In this document: positions 45,417 through 56,218 of the stretch, piece after piece
How the letters are laid out: every line of letters begins with the position of its first letter
Position numbering within the stretch: the stretch's first letter is position 1
DNA from: Madurella fahalii
Taxonomy: Eukaryota; Ascomycota; Sordariomycetes; Sordariales
Length of the DNA stretch: 64,000 nt
Direction: 5' to 3'
Assembly (NCBI GenBank): GCA_029876055.1
Contig: CM056875.1
Location: 6,969,001 to 7,033,000 of the forward strand
The notes under the pieces: model-generated
Databases searched by the model: none
What the model saw: the letters and a program-made list of their open reading frames with translations, nothing else
What the model was told of the DNA's origin: nothing
Position numbers and translations under genes: made by a program

Positions 45417-46081
45417 ATGGCTCCCTCACGACCTGCCTTGCGGCAAACGACCCTCAATAGCTGCTTTCGCCAGGGAACACATCGCGTGTCCAAGGAGTCG
45501 TCCAAGCTGGACAAACCCAACAGCAATAAAGCGGCGTCGCATGCCAAGCCCAAGTCAAGCAGCGACCGCGTCGAAACCGACGTGCTTCTCGCCATAAAAC
45601 CCGTCCACCTCGCCAATATCGCCAGCCAGCAAAAGAACCACGAGTACCGCAAGTACTGCCTGCGCGATGGAGTGACGCGTCTCTGGTTCTACGAGACCAG
45701 CGAGGGCGGACACGGTCGATCGGCAATTACGTATAATACAACCCTAACCCTAGTCCAAGACCACAGCCGGCCCATCGACTGACACGCTGCAGACACATTG
45801 CCGTGATCCCCAAGTCGGTCAGGCGCACCCCAGGCACGGTGCCGACAGAGCCTTTTGGCATCGGCAATGACGACTTCAACAAGGGACTGAAGCAGTCCAA
45901 GTACGGATACCCCATCCTGGAACTCTACGAGCTGATCGAGCCTGTTGCACTGTCCGAGATGAAGGATCGCTGGGGTTTGGCCGCGCCGATGGGGTGGCGC
46001 TATCTAGGGAAGGATCTGTGGGAGGATCGCTGGGGCCGCAATGAGCGGGGGAGGAATGAGAAGGTGCGGAAGGTGTTTTGA
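45417..46081 (+). CDS. ASCH/PUA-like domain protein with PIP-box-like N-terminus
   Basis: Two exons (45417-45730 and 45793-46081) with a 62-nt intron give 200 aa. After a basic, Ser/Lys-rich N-terminal tail comes an ASCH-type domain: VLLAIKPVHLANIASQQKN, then EYRKYCLRDGVTRLWFYET, and across the splice AITHIAVIPKSVR. This matches the beta-barrel pattern of PUA-like ASCH proteins, which bind RNA or modified nucleotides. The C-terminus is fungal-specific (YGYPILELYEL; MGWRYLGKDLWEDRW). At residues 9-16 the sequence QTTLNSCF is close to a PCNA-interacting PIP box (QxxLxx-aromatic-aromatic, with one aromatic replaced by Cys). The protein is probably nuclear. ASCH fold is a confident motif-based call; the PIP role is inference. 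Confidence 0.72.
45741..45752 (+). repeat. Telomere-like ACCCTAACCCTA in an intron
   Basis: Two copies of the CCCTAA telomere-type unit lie inside the ASCH gene intron. It is probably chance or an interstitial telomeric relic. Confidence 0.6.
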
Positions 46082-47893
46082 GAACTGCCACGGTCTCAAG
46101 GGTTCTGAGATGCCCGTTTGTCTTGGACGATGAGCAAGGCACAAACAACAGGACTGAGGTTGTTTTCCAAACTTGAGCCAGTTTAGGATTGCCATAGATA
46201 CCCATCATTTTAGCTTTCTTCTACGGTGCTCTGCTATCGTCTTATTGTTTTATGATGTGATTTTATATATCCGAGCGAAAATATTGGTTCTCTGAATGCC
46301 GTGTCTAGGCTACAGGGCAATCGAGACGGCGGCGGCTACACCACCTTCACGTGGCAAAGGTCAAAGCACCCAAGTGTCCGACCGCAATCATCCGCCTCCT
46401 ACGCCGTTGGGACAGAACATCCCAGCCGACAATGCCTTATCATCCGAATAACATTACGCTGGCCGTATCAAGGAAACTCCACGGTGGAAGAGGAAGAAAA
46501 CATGGGAGATTCTCAGTTTCGTTTTTCTTTATTTATTTTTTCCCCTCTTATATTAAAATTACTATAACTAACCCTTCCTGCTATAGCTTTCCATTATATT
46601 TACAAACAGCCACCTATACGGCCCCGTGAATACTGTGATTGTCGGTCAGTGTTTGGCTGCCAACAGAACACTGCACTCATCGCTACCAACAACATACCCC
46701 AGCAGCATAGTTTGTTAAGAATGCTCCGAGGCATCTGTTTCGTCATCCCAAGTCTAAATTGCGGCGCGGGATCTCCGGCTAGAGGTTAGGTCTGCTATGT
46801 GGTTGACCGGTATATCTTGTTCCCTGGAGTCCAATGGACAGAATAGGCACACGGGCGGGCCCTCTGGGTATCGCACACCTACATCGGAATCGAGTGAGGT
46901 GAAGGAAAAGATACACTTTGAGTGGAGGCACCGTTCGGTCATGGGTGAATACCAAGTGCTCTGCTGATCCACCAAGATGACCCCTCCAGGTCTGGAACTG
47001 ATTAATCTGATTTAGGAAGCTACCGCGAGATGATGGGCATGATTTCCAAATGGATGAGGGACGTAGAGAGGGAAAACCAGGCATGCCACCTAATGCGTAA
47101 TCACTTTGTCGTATGCTCTGCTTACCAATTGGTTATGCGGGCAGACCGGCTCAAGATGAGGACATAATAAGGCGAGTTATAACATCACGGGATGTGGAAA
47201 TTTTGTCTAGACGCGGCCTTCCTTGGGTCCCGATCCAGAAATCAGGAGTAGGATTCGGCTAAAGGTGCTTTGTGCAACCTGGAAGAGCAGGAATCGATGC
47301 TCGAAGTTTGGAACGGTTCTCATTGGGATTGGCCTGCATGAGTAGGGCTGACAGCTTGTGTAAGATGCCCAGGGTAACGCTTGCTTTTTGACCCTGATCA
47401 TTTCTGCAATCCAAGTCTTGCCCTTGAAATGCGACTGGGTCAACAGGGCATCCAGTCAGCTATTAGAGGCCCCTCGGACTTGAGCTCGCAACGCTGTTCG
47501 GGTGACTTCTGAGGCATGCACCTCCCTGTAAAATGCGGGCCTAGGTTCCCGGATATAACCAAATATCCATGGTAACACGAGGAAGCAGATCCAGGATTCC
47601 CTCCTCCGTTTAATGTAAACTGACATTTGGGTGCATGAGGTGGCACAGCATTAACCAGGGTCGTATTAACGTGCTAGAAAGGCTGACAAGGGTAGAAACC
47701 AACTTTCCCTATTACCAATGTATGATGAATTAATTACACCTACGCCATTTGCCTCCCGGCACCTTTGGATATATAAGCCCTCTATGTCTCCGGAGTGAAT
47801 CATCTACAACCTACCATTCGCTGCACGTCTCGTCCGCCAACTATCCGCAGGGGAATCCAAATCTATTACCGCTCCACCCCGAGATTATCAGTC
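46082..47893. other. Gene-poor intergenic region
   Basis: About 1.8 kb. AT-rich around 46500-46610. Scattered short frames carry no recognisable domain. The right end is the promoter of the spherulin-4 gene. Confidence 0.45.
47770..47777 (+). promoter_or_regulatory. TATATAAG element of the spherulin-4 gene
   Basis: TATATAAG about 120 bp before the start codon at 47894, within the usual range for a fungal TATA box with a short leader. Confidence 0.45.
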
Positions 47894-49007
47894 ATGAAGC
47901 CATTTCCACTCCTTCGTCTTGTGGGCTTTGCGGCAGTGGCCGCCGCCCGCACCGAGGTCATGTTGCCCCTATATACTGCACCCGGTGGTGTTACACCTAA
48001 TCCGGATTGGCAAGCCGCCGTCGACGCCATTCGCAACAACCCGGACATGCACTTCTACGTCGTCATCAACCCCAACAACGGCCCGAAGAACACGTCATTC
48101 CCCGGGAACCCCGGATTCTGCAATGTCTGGAACGACACTGACAACCGCGACTGGATCCCGCACGGCTGCAACAAGGACTGGTCAACCAACGTCGATATCC
48201 TCAACCGGCTGCCCAACGTGCAAACACTCGGTTACGTCTACACGCGCTACGGCGACACGGCCAACCGTAGCATCGCCGAGATTGAGGAGGACATTGCAGA
48301 GTGGTATGTGTTTTGATACGCTCTTCTAATTAGAGCTTCATCAGTAGCCCTTGATACAGGTATTACACCTTTATGCAAAGCCCGAGAAACTGACACAACT
48401 CCCTTCGCATCTCAGGGCGGCGTGGCGCGAGGAGAACACGTGGACGGGGCGGGGCAACATCTCGATCCACGGCATCTGGTTCGACGAGACGGGCATCAGC
48501 ATCGGCAACCGGAGCGAGTACGAGGAGCTGAGCGGCTACGCGCGGCGCGTCTTCGACGACAAGGGCGCGGACCGCGGCCTCTTCAGCGTCGTCATGAACC
48601 CGGGCTCCAACCCGGACCGCGACTACGAGCCCCACCTCTTCGCCATGTCCGACGCCGTCGTCGTCCGCGAGACCTGCTGGACCACCGTCCGCGGGCCCGA
48701 CTGCCCCGGCAACTACGTCCCCTTCAACTACTCCACCCTCGCCCCCGGCAGCGGCCTGCCCTACGACGACGCCCTCAGGCCCAAGTCGGTGGTGCTCGTC
48801 CACCAGGTGCGCGACCCGCCCCCTGCCAACAACGAGACGCTGTACGAGCAGATCCGCGGGGTGGTGGGGCTGGGCCTGCATAGTACGTACTTCACCTCGG
48901 CGGAGTGGAATGTTACGACCATGTTGCCGGCGAGTGTCGGGGTGGTGGCGGAGTTCTTGTCGCGGGCGAATAATGAGACGCAAGGGCAGGGTGGGGAGGC
49001 GAGGTGA
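47894..49007 (+). CDS. Secreted spherulin-4 family protein (GH135-like)
   Basis: Two exons (47894-48303 and 48416-49007) around a 112-nt gtatgt...cag intron encode 333 aa. A signal peptide (MKPFPLLRLVGFAAVAAA) precedes a TIM-barrel-like domain. Conserved elements are VMLPLYTAPGG, FYVVINPNNGP, LGYVYTRYGDT, IHGIWFDETG and VVMNPGSNPD, the pattern of the spherulin-4 domain. Characterised members (Aspergillus Sph3, GH135) cut N-acetylgalactosamine-containing galactosaminogalactan. Acidic residues in GIWFDE are candidate catalytic residues. Several NxS/T sites fit secretion. The likely role is wall or biofilm exopolysaccharide processing. Family assignment is strong; substrate is inferred from the named relative. 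Confidence 0.85.
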
Positions 49008-49411
49008 GTGCGAGACTGAGAAATCACGGCGGTGATTGTAACCGTGATAGAAGGCGTCAAGGAAGCGAATAGAAGAGAAGGCGAATATGATGGTTGATTG
49101 TGCAGCTTTCAATCTGGTGATGTGTGGGAACGCGAAAGAGGTTAGGCCTTGGTTAAGTACAGACTTGTTGGAAGTGGCTAGTATCTTAGTGCCTTTGCAA
49201 TTGAACCGCTCCGAGCTGAAACAGAGCTGTGAATATGGTTGAACGGTGAACTGCGTAGCAGGAATATATGAATAAATAAAGAGGAACTGAAGAAGAGAGG
49301 GAAAAAAAAAGAGCGTTGGATAAGTCCAACCGTTCCTTCTCATCACGTCGTTTGTAATAAGGTGGCGCTTATTACTCCGTTACGTGAAATTCCAGTCTCA
49401 TACCACTCTCC
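49008..49411. other. Convergent intergenic spacer
   Basis: About 400 bp downstream of the spherulin-4 gene. An A9 run and AATAAATAAA near 49271-49280 could serve 3'-end processing. Nothing else is seen. Confidence 0.45.
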
Positions 49412-49668
49412 TTAAGCGGAGGTCAACCACACAGTTCGGCAATCACGTTCTATGTTAGTGATGCCAAGTTGCGCCATGCCGACCTTGAGAGCTTCAACGT
49501 AGGGAGGCGTGGTCCTCACTACCCTGTTCTTGTCGATAATGTAGGAGGTAGCGAAGAGTCGGAGACCTTGCGGCGTCTTGCGGAATGTCGGGTAGTAAGT
49601 CGCGGTTCGCCCTCCGTAAGTGATAGTAACAGTATATGTCTTGAAATCTTGGACATCGGTTCTCAGGA
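49412..49668 (-). CDS. Orphan terminal exon, unknown protein (partial)
   Basis: On the minus strand an 84-codon open stretch follows a CAG acceptor (cacag at 49669-49673) and ends at TAA 49414-49412. It reads coherently, with alternating beta-type residues: DFKTYTVTITYGGRTATYY, then TFRKTPQGLRLF and PPYVEALKVGMAQLG. There is no early in-frame ATG, so an upstream exon is needed. ATG 49981 (MKVPAPIRR) followed by a GTAAGG donor is nearby but its phase does not fit. The composition looks genuinely protein-coding, but I do not recognise the family. The gene may be intact with undetected 5' exons or may be a remnant. Confidence 0.45.
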
Positions 49669-50410
49669 CTGTGAAAGCACTTTAATTTGAGATGAAGATT
49701 GACAGGTCAGCGCGGTTCAAAAAAAAAGAAAGAAAGAAACTGCTTTTCCCCCCGGCGTGCGAGTTATAGTTAATCAACCTCCGATGGAAGCTAATTAGCC
49801 CATCGTTACTGTCGGATCATCTCTTGGAGTATGGCCCAGTACAATGACCGGTACAGGCCTTTAGGGTAGAAGGGCGTACGAAGGATAATAATAATAATTA
49901 GCGAGCTTGAATTATAGATAGCATATAAAGGCTTATCTCCTTACCTATCCGTCCTTCTAATTGGTGCTGGAACTTTCATCGGGGATCCGGTGGCCTTGAC
50001 AATATCGCAGTTCTCGGCAAAGGCCAATCAAAAGGAGAATGAAACCTTCTCTCCCTCTTCTTGGGGTTTTTTTTTTTTATCGTTTCCCGGGAAATTTATC
50101 ATTATATTTGCTACTCAGATACCTAGCAGCTCAAAGACCGTTCCTAGTTGGCATGAAGCTCTCGCTTAACAACTGTTGAGAAAAAGAATAGGCCATGATG
50201 AGAAATGACGACAGTGCTCGTCTTTCTTGGCTTGTCCATCTGGTGTCATCCATCCAAGATTCTTCACTGCAGGACGACCTCGAATAGACATCTTCCAGAT
50301 GTCGCGTTTCCTGCCTACAATACATCCAGTTAGCGTCCCGATTGACGGTCCTTGTAATGTAACTGGCAATGGGAGCAAAATTCCTACCTGTAGGAAGCGA
50401 AGAAGAATGC
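49669..50410. other. Intergenic / possible 5' exons of the orphan gene
   Basis: About 740 bp with TAA/TAT-rich stretches, a T12 run near 50067 and a GAAA-type simple repeat near 49720-49739. The missing 5' exon(s) of the 49412-49668 gene may lie here. None could be fixed. Confidence 0.4.
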
Positions 50411-50629
50411 TTAACACGAGCAGAAGGCCGCAGAGGTAGACGACTGGACACAGCAGTCGGGGCCGCCACACTGGGCAGTCAAGACAAACTGGCCCAGCGC
50501 GTTGCACTCAAAGATGGCACCATCCGGGCCAGGAGCACCGTTCTGGTTGCCGCACGCAAACGTGCCGGGAGTGCAGGCTTGAGCGGCGGCGACGAGGCCG
50601 AGGGCAACGAGGGCGCGGATGAAGTACAT
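50411..50629 (-). CDS. Small secreted cysteine-rich protein
   Basis: Single exon, 72 aa. A clear signal peptide (MYFIRALVALGLVAAAQA) leaves a 54-residue mature peptide with eight cysteines (positions 19, 26, 42, 54, 59, 60, 70, 72), including an adjacent CC pair and a CSC end. The even cysteine number and small size suggest a disulfide-stabilised apoplastic protein of the effector-like or antimicrobial class. I do not recognise the family. A TATATAA lies about 120 bp upstream on the same strand, consistent with an expressed, inducible gene. No intron is needed. Confidence 0.75.
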   Translation of the reverse strand: MYFIRALVALGLVAAAQACTPGTFACGNQNGAPGPDGAIFECNALGQFVLTAQCGGPDCCVQSSTSAAFCSC

Positions 50630-53491
50630 GGTTAAGTTGGTTCTGAAACCGGGGTTTCTATGTGGCTAAAAGTTGGTAGAAACTGGGTCTGGTTGGCGAT
50701 GATGTTAGACTGCGAGAGAAACCACCAAGGCGCGCAAAGAAGGGGGGTTATATACGCTTTACTCCAACCTTACTCTCACATTCGTACACTGGCCGAGAGT
50801 CCGAATCCGACCATCTTGCCGACGAGATTACCTGCTATGCAAGTAGTTTGTCCAAAGTCAGAACTTTAACTTACTAGTGTCCTAACAGAGAGTCGAAGTT
50901 TTGTAATCATGCTGATCGAAAACTTGGAAACAAAGTTTCTCACAGAGCTAGGAGAGCGGAACATGACCATACGCTTACTGACCAAAGTTAGAACTCGGCG
51001 AACCCTACCTGATCAGGGCTTCGGAGTGTTATGTGTAATACAGTAGCACGAGATAGATGGTGGGAATGGGCTCTTGAAGCGGAAGGTAGTCAACTGGTTG
51101 CATGGCAACTTACTAAGTACAAACCACAACATCTCAACCTTCGGCTGACGCGGCCGGGAAACATCACAGTTGAGGCCTATTGCCGCTATTTCCGAAGCAT
51201 CCCCCTCCAAACGGTTAAACCGCTGCAATATTCAATGATTCTTGAACGAATAGCATTCAATAGACGGGTGATATGCCGCGGTACAGCGACGTATAGACTT
51301 GTCCTCCAGAAGGACTATCAACCAATCAATCCATAATCCCTTACTCTGTATCTACATCATGCCAGTGTTCATAGAGTGCCTACCACCAGAATCAAAGACA
51401 ACGACCACATAGAACGAGCAGCTGAAGACGCGCCAAAGCCGACGAAAGAGCCCGAGACACCCGGGCCGGCCGACAAACGTCATGCCCCTGCCAATGGCTA
51501 TAGCAACGGATCTCCGCAACCAAAGAAGCGGAACGTCAGTAACGGCAAGACCGCCGACCTGAAGGCAAAGAATGACAAGCGTGCGCATAACGCAGCCAAG
51601 GATGGATCGACACCGAAAACGAGGTTGGTGTTGTCAGGCCTATTTGACCTTAAGTGAGGAAGGAATGACCTCCTTACTAGAGAAGATGATAGGCGGATGG
51701 AAGAACGGAGGAGAGTGAGAGAGGAATGTGTTTGCTTTGTAAGTAGTTAATGACAACCGGGTAGTTGTCTTTTTCTTCGAAGAAGGGGAACTTGTTACGT
51801 AGTGCAGACTAGTACGTCGGGCTATATCTCGTATACGTCAATGGCATCCGGAAGGTTATGGATGATATGTTTTGAGGGCTTGTAGTTCAGTCCGAGTCGG
51901 TACTGGACGAATTGAAACCCCTCCCCGCGGAAACCCGCAACAAGTGTGAGATAAAAGTCAGGGGAGTTACCTTAAGCAAGCTTTCATCAAAACGTGTAAA
52001 GCTCCTTTCAGTTTGGTATCGTTAGGGTAGCGGTACGGATGGAGTGTGCTGCAGAAACGAAAAACTTCTGTCGAGCTGTAGACACGGGGATTGTAACGGG
52101 CTGGGTTGGTTCAGTATATTTGTTAGCATGATTGAGATTATTTGACCAATCTAATCCCATAATTTAGCTTGCAGTTTTGCTCAAAAGCGGTCAATTCAGC
52201 TTAATCCTAACCGTCGGGTTGAAGTGACTGAATTTTGCAGAACGTTGGTTGAATACCGTTGACGTAGCACACGCAGCAGCCGGCGACAGCAGGAGTTGCC
52301 GGCATCTGTGGAAGCAGCCAGCGAGAAAAGAGCGGCCGTTCTCGTTTGAGCTGCGAGCTAGGGCCCTCCCCAACGAGCCGTTTTCGTTGGTCGACACTAG
52401 TAGTATTGCTGCAAGGGGCAGGACCCCAAAGGAAGCTGACAATCGTTTCGACGATGATCATGGGGGGTGAAGGTGTCCACGCCAAGGCCCAGTGGCCTTT
52501 CGCCTTCCAAGATCACCACTTCAAGGCGCATGAAGATCACGTTGGGATCTTCAGACAAGCCTCGTATGTTGAGGCGCATTAGAGGTTGGTTTTACCGCTA
52601 CGCTATTATTCCCCTCAGCTTGCATCGTGTTTGCTAACTTGGATAGACGACGGGGAGACCACCAGGGACTGGGCCTGGAAAAGTGCTATGAAACCAGGTT
52701 GAGCAGAAATTGCAACAGGCCAATATATAGGTGGCGGCCAGCTGGCAGCAGCCCACGGAGCTGAAGTTTGTACTAACGAATGCCACTTCAAGACGTGATG
52801 TCCCACTGAATCCCCAGGAATCATCTCTAACTGCCAGAAAGATTTATGGACTTCCTATAGACACAATAGGATCTCCCGTCGTGACAGCAACGCCTTCAAA
52901 TGACGACTGTTAGGTTGCAATAGCAGACTCACACCGATCAGATTTCGGGCCGGGCGCTTGAGCTGGGGAGTCACAGATGCCCCAAAGTTGCTACGGGGCT
53001 GACTGTGGGCCAATAATCCCATTCTGAGCACGGGCGCCTCGTGAGATTTTCAATTTAAGGGGATGTGACAGGCACACAATTGTATGGAGCTTGAGAGCAT
53101 GCTTTGATCAATTTCTGCAGAAGCAAAGCCACTGTGCATTGGTCAGTACGCAATGGTCAACCCTACATCGATCGGCTATTTGCTCAGCTGCTGTTCGCTT
53201 TGCTCGGTATTTCAGTGGCTTGTCGACTACAATATGGAACATTAGCTACTAAGTATGTCTCAATTCGTTTACGTGATGATTTCATCGATTTGGCATCTTG
53301 CCTTATTCAGCAACGCGCATGTCCAGCAAACATGAGCCACCGTGCGCCGGTTGCGTTTCGCCCAATGTGGAATGCGAGGGGATTTTAGCAAGGTAATCAT
53401 AAAGGTAGCTATCCCTCAAAACTTGCCCTAATTATCCGAACAAAGACGAAAGGGCATTTACTCAACCGCACATCGCCCGTTTTCAGATCCA
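50630..53491. other. Long gene-poor region
   Basis: About 2.9 kb without a confident gene. An ATG-less Lys/Pro-rich open frame lies at 51337-51657 (plus). A weak minus-strand frame at 52207-52470 contains a Cys-rich patch (AGCCVCYVNGIQPTFC) that may be a decayed small secreted protein, with a TATATA near 52726. No transposase, reverse transcriptase or terminal repeats are visible. Confidence 0.4.
50748..50754 (-). promoter_or_regulatory. TATATAA box of the small secreted protein gene
   Basis: TATATAA on the minus strand about 120 bp before the ATG at 50629. Confidence 0.45.
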
Positions 53492-54128
53492 ATGGCTCCT
53501 CAACAAGAGAAATCATCGTCGCGGGCAGCGTTCTGGTCTTCCCCGCTTCATCCCGCCAATCTCCCGCTCAGCTTACTCCGCCATGGCTCCGGGCTGATCG
53601 GGTTCGGCCTGCTCTTTGGCTTCGCCGTTCCCTTCACGCCGTACCCCCGCCTCGCGCTCACGGCGCACATCCAGTTCGCCGTCGAAGGCACCATGGTCGT
53701 CGCTGCGGGGCTTCTACTCAATTCCAAGCCGTTCCGGAATCCCTCAGGAGAGGCGACCGATAAAACGGTTGCGGAGTATCTCGCGCCGTGGCAGCGACGG
53801 GTCGTGTATTGGGGTCTCACGGGGATATGGGTAACCCTGCTGTCGGAAGCGGCGAATGCGTGGTGGGGCACGCAGTGGGTGCTCAAGATTGCGCACGACG
53901 CGGCCGGGTTGACCGGGGATGGGCCGGCTTCGATTTGGATGGAGAGGGTGGTCGCGATTGCGCATAAGCCGTTTGCCGCCTTGTTGGCTGTTGTGGTAAG
54001 TGCCTCGCCGTTTTGTGCTTTTTGTGTGGCGACTCTGTGAGAGTGCACTGGGCACTGCTGAAGGACTGACCGATTTTTTGGTCGTGCAGTGGCCGGTTAT
54101 TACGACGGTTTTGTTTGCATCGGACTAA
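53492..54128 (+). CDS. Hydroxylaminobenzene mutase-like membrane protein
   Basis: Two exons (53492-53995 and 54090-54128) with a 94-nt intron give 180 aa. Four hydrophobic segments are evident: GLIGFGLLFGFAVPF, FAVEGTMVVAAGLLLN, RRVVYWGLTGIWVTLLSE and AIAHKPFAALLAVVVWPVI. The start LLRHGSGLIGFGLLFG and the PRLALTAHIQF segment resemble the bacterial HabA/HabB mutases, which rearrange hydroxylaminobenzene to 2-aminophenol. Fungal homologues are uncharacterised and could be small membrane proteins of another function. The last exon adds only 12 residues but keeps the fourth segment intact. Membrane protein: confident. Mutase name: by similarity of pattern only. Confidence 0.7.
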
Positions 54129-54212
54129 TCCTGACTGAATGATGGCCAAATGGGTAAAGAGTCAGGCTCCATGCTAGGTGATGCGGGCTGTTAACAGCAC
54201 TCTGCTTAAGAG

Positions 54213-54480
54213 ATGCGTTGGGGTGTCGTTAGTGGTACGAATGGGAGGCCTTCATGCCGTACTCTAGGATATTTGTTAGCGGCGACCCCGGCACAGGAAA
54301 ATCCTACCTGTCGTCCATCAGCTTATCCAAGACCTGAGAGACATACCCCCCGGAGGATTGCAAGAGCACTGGGTGTCTGTAGCCCTACTTCTACGTCAAG
54401 GAACACGACCAAGACCTCCCAGGTCTTGGAAACCTATTCAAGAGCTTAGCTTATCAAATATCCAAGTCTAATCCAGTTCG
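54213..54480 (+). pseudogene. Broken NACHT-domain fragment (NLR-like relic)
   Basis: One plus-strand frame reads IFVSGDPGTGKSYLSS (P-loop at 54281-54304), then after in-frame stops TGA (54335-54337) and TAG (54380-54382) continues PYFYVKEHDQDLPGLGNLF and KSLAYQIS. This is the Walker A region and following strand of a fungal NACHT ATPase. No start, sensor or repeat region is attached. The stops could stem from C-to-T changes, as made by repeat-induced point mutation, but I have no intact copy to compare. It is a remnant with no predicted product. Confidence 0.6.
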
Positions 54481-54702
54481 CAATGCCTTCCACGTGCATC
54501 AACCACTACACAAACCCCTAGTCATTGGGCATGGTAGTGTTACTAGGTGCCCGCCATTACACTTCACTTTCTAAATTTTCGTTCCGTGCAACCTAGCCTC
54601 TGAGGATGCTTGCTAATAACGTAGTACGCCCAGCCGATTACTTTACCTTCGCTAAACCGAGGTAGGTAGCACGCTTTCTTCTGATGGCAGTGCCCAACCA
54701 TT

Positions 54703-54953
54703 ATGAATTTTCTGAGTAGCATATCGGTAGGTCCATCCCACAGGCCGCAAGTACCTGCCCTAAACTTCTTGATGAGTTCCTGGGCGATTTGTGGCCGCTT
54801 TAGCTCCCTCGCTATGGAAAGCGCAGTTTTTCTCGCAGGATATCTTTCGTTGGCCGAGGCACCGTCCTCGACCAGTGGACGGATCAAAGTAGTATTGTTG
54901 TCCCCGACTGTTCGGTGCAGAACTAGTGATGCGACGCTTGCGTCTGTCTAAGG
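54703..54953 (-). pseudogene. Ankyrin-repeat fragment (relic)
   Basis: A minus-strand frame contains one to two ankyrin units: ASLVLHRTVGDNNTTLIRPL followed by VEDGASANERYPARKTALSI and ARELKRPQIAQELIKKF. There is no ATG before it and no continuation on either side. It lies opposite in strand to the NACHT fragment 230 bp away. The two may derive from one NACHT-ankyrin gene that was inverted, or from two separate genes. Confidence 0.45.
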
Positions 54954-55300
54954 TAGCGAGTAGAGATCTTCACCTCCCGATGCTGTGATAGCTCCCGCCC
55001 AACCCACTCGCGAGGAACCTGCTTACCTTGGGCCACCTCCGACCATTACGTCCTTTGCTCTCTGTGGCCAATTCGACACAATATATTTAGTGCCAGGAGT
55101 ATTTCCATCGCTGAGTTCGCCACAACCTCCGTTAGTGCCCCGTACTCCCCGCTTTCACCATGTTGCCATGCCATGATCCTGCCACCACGGCTGTGGTAGA
55201 AATGGGGAAGATTGGTATCGTTAAGGCAATTATAAATCACTCCACAGCTTTACAACCAAGCCCGGTTTTAGTACTTATAGGTCTGATTACACTCAATTAC

Positions 55301-56218
55301 CTAGGTAGTTTTCGCCGGCAGCTCTTGTCTCTCCTGCCCCTGCACCCTGGAAACGAGAAGCTCATGCCGGCCACTAGCATCCCAGCCCGTCTCATACGGG
55401 CTTTGAGTGTTTTCGCTGATATTAGTACGAACCGTTGGACCCGCGACTCCAAACGTGGTATTATTCTGCGCCATTGCTGTTGACCTTGCCTTCTTCTGCC
55501 TCAGGTGCCACGACAAGAAAACCGCCAGGAGCGTCGCAATGACCCCCAACGCCGCACCGCCCACTACGCTCCCCGCAATCACGCCGGGACTGGGGCCGCT
55601 TGTCGCCGTCTCGGTCACTCGCACGGTCACTGCCGACGCTTGCGTCGAGACACTCCCGGGCCCGTTGCTCCCGGTCAGCCGCGGTAGTCCAGGCCGTGCG
55701 GTAGCCTCACCCGCTGAGGTGAATAACACGCTGTTCACCAAGGTGACCGGGTTGCGCGCGCAATAGTACTGCGTGAAACCATTCTCCCAGCGGTTGGTTC
55801 CGCAGACGGGATAATCCGAGTTAATGCTGGGGTTGAGATGATGGAATTAGCGAGCTAAGGTCAGCGGAATGCATTGACCAGTGGGTGATCGAGAGTAAGG
55901 GGGCGGAACAAACCAGTAGGCAATCAGCTCGGGAACGGGACCGCCGCAGCTTGGTATGTAGGTACCGATGCTAGCTGTTGCTGGGGAAGGATTGTAGTCG
56001 CAGCAGGAGGTTCGCCAGTCGCACAAGTCGTCGGAGCAGCAGCCGACGGCATAGAGGTCCGTATTGAACTTGCAGGTCTGGCCGGAGGGGCATTTGACAG
56101 ACGAAGTGCGCTCGTGGAAGCCGCAGAGCTCGGGGGGACCAGTCGCGTCAGCCCGGAGTTCGAGGGCTTGGTCTGACCTCCGTGGTCTGGTTTCTGTGGG
56201 GTGACCGTCTCTCGTCAT
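55301..56218 (-). CDS. Single-pass membrane protein with Cys-rich ectodomain
   Basis: Two exons (56218-55914 and 55826-55301) around an 87-nt intron give 276 aa. The N-terminal part is Cys-rich with conserved spacing: ELCGFHERTSS, CPSGQTCKFNTDL, VGCCSDDLCDW, TSCCDYN and, across the splice, CINSDYPVCGTNRWENGF then YYCARNP. A Ser/Thr-rich stalk leads to one TM helix (VIAGSVVGGAALGVIATLLAVFL) and a basic cytoplasmic tail. This layout (ectodomain, stalk, TM, short tail) is common among fungal surface or sensor-like proteins. I do not recognise a named family. The chosen ATG gives no signal peptide, so an upstream exon may be missing or export may depend on the internal TM. Confidence 0.72.

Larger units (their letters stand above)
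54129..55300. other. Relic-bearing intergenic region
   Basis: Contains the NACHT and ankyrin fragments listed separately. Beyond them a minus-strand frame at 55046-55240 is weakly ankyrin-like (EYGALTEVVANSAMEILLAL) but too degraded to call. Confidence 0.4.

Noticed and set aside
45741..45752. Subtelomeric location suggested by CCCTAA units
   Set aside because: Only two units inside an intron, surrounded by conserved housekeeping genes.
51337..51657. Lys/Pro-rich small gene
   Set aside because: No in-frame ATG after the preceding stop and no homology; low-complexity composition explains the open frame.
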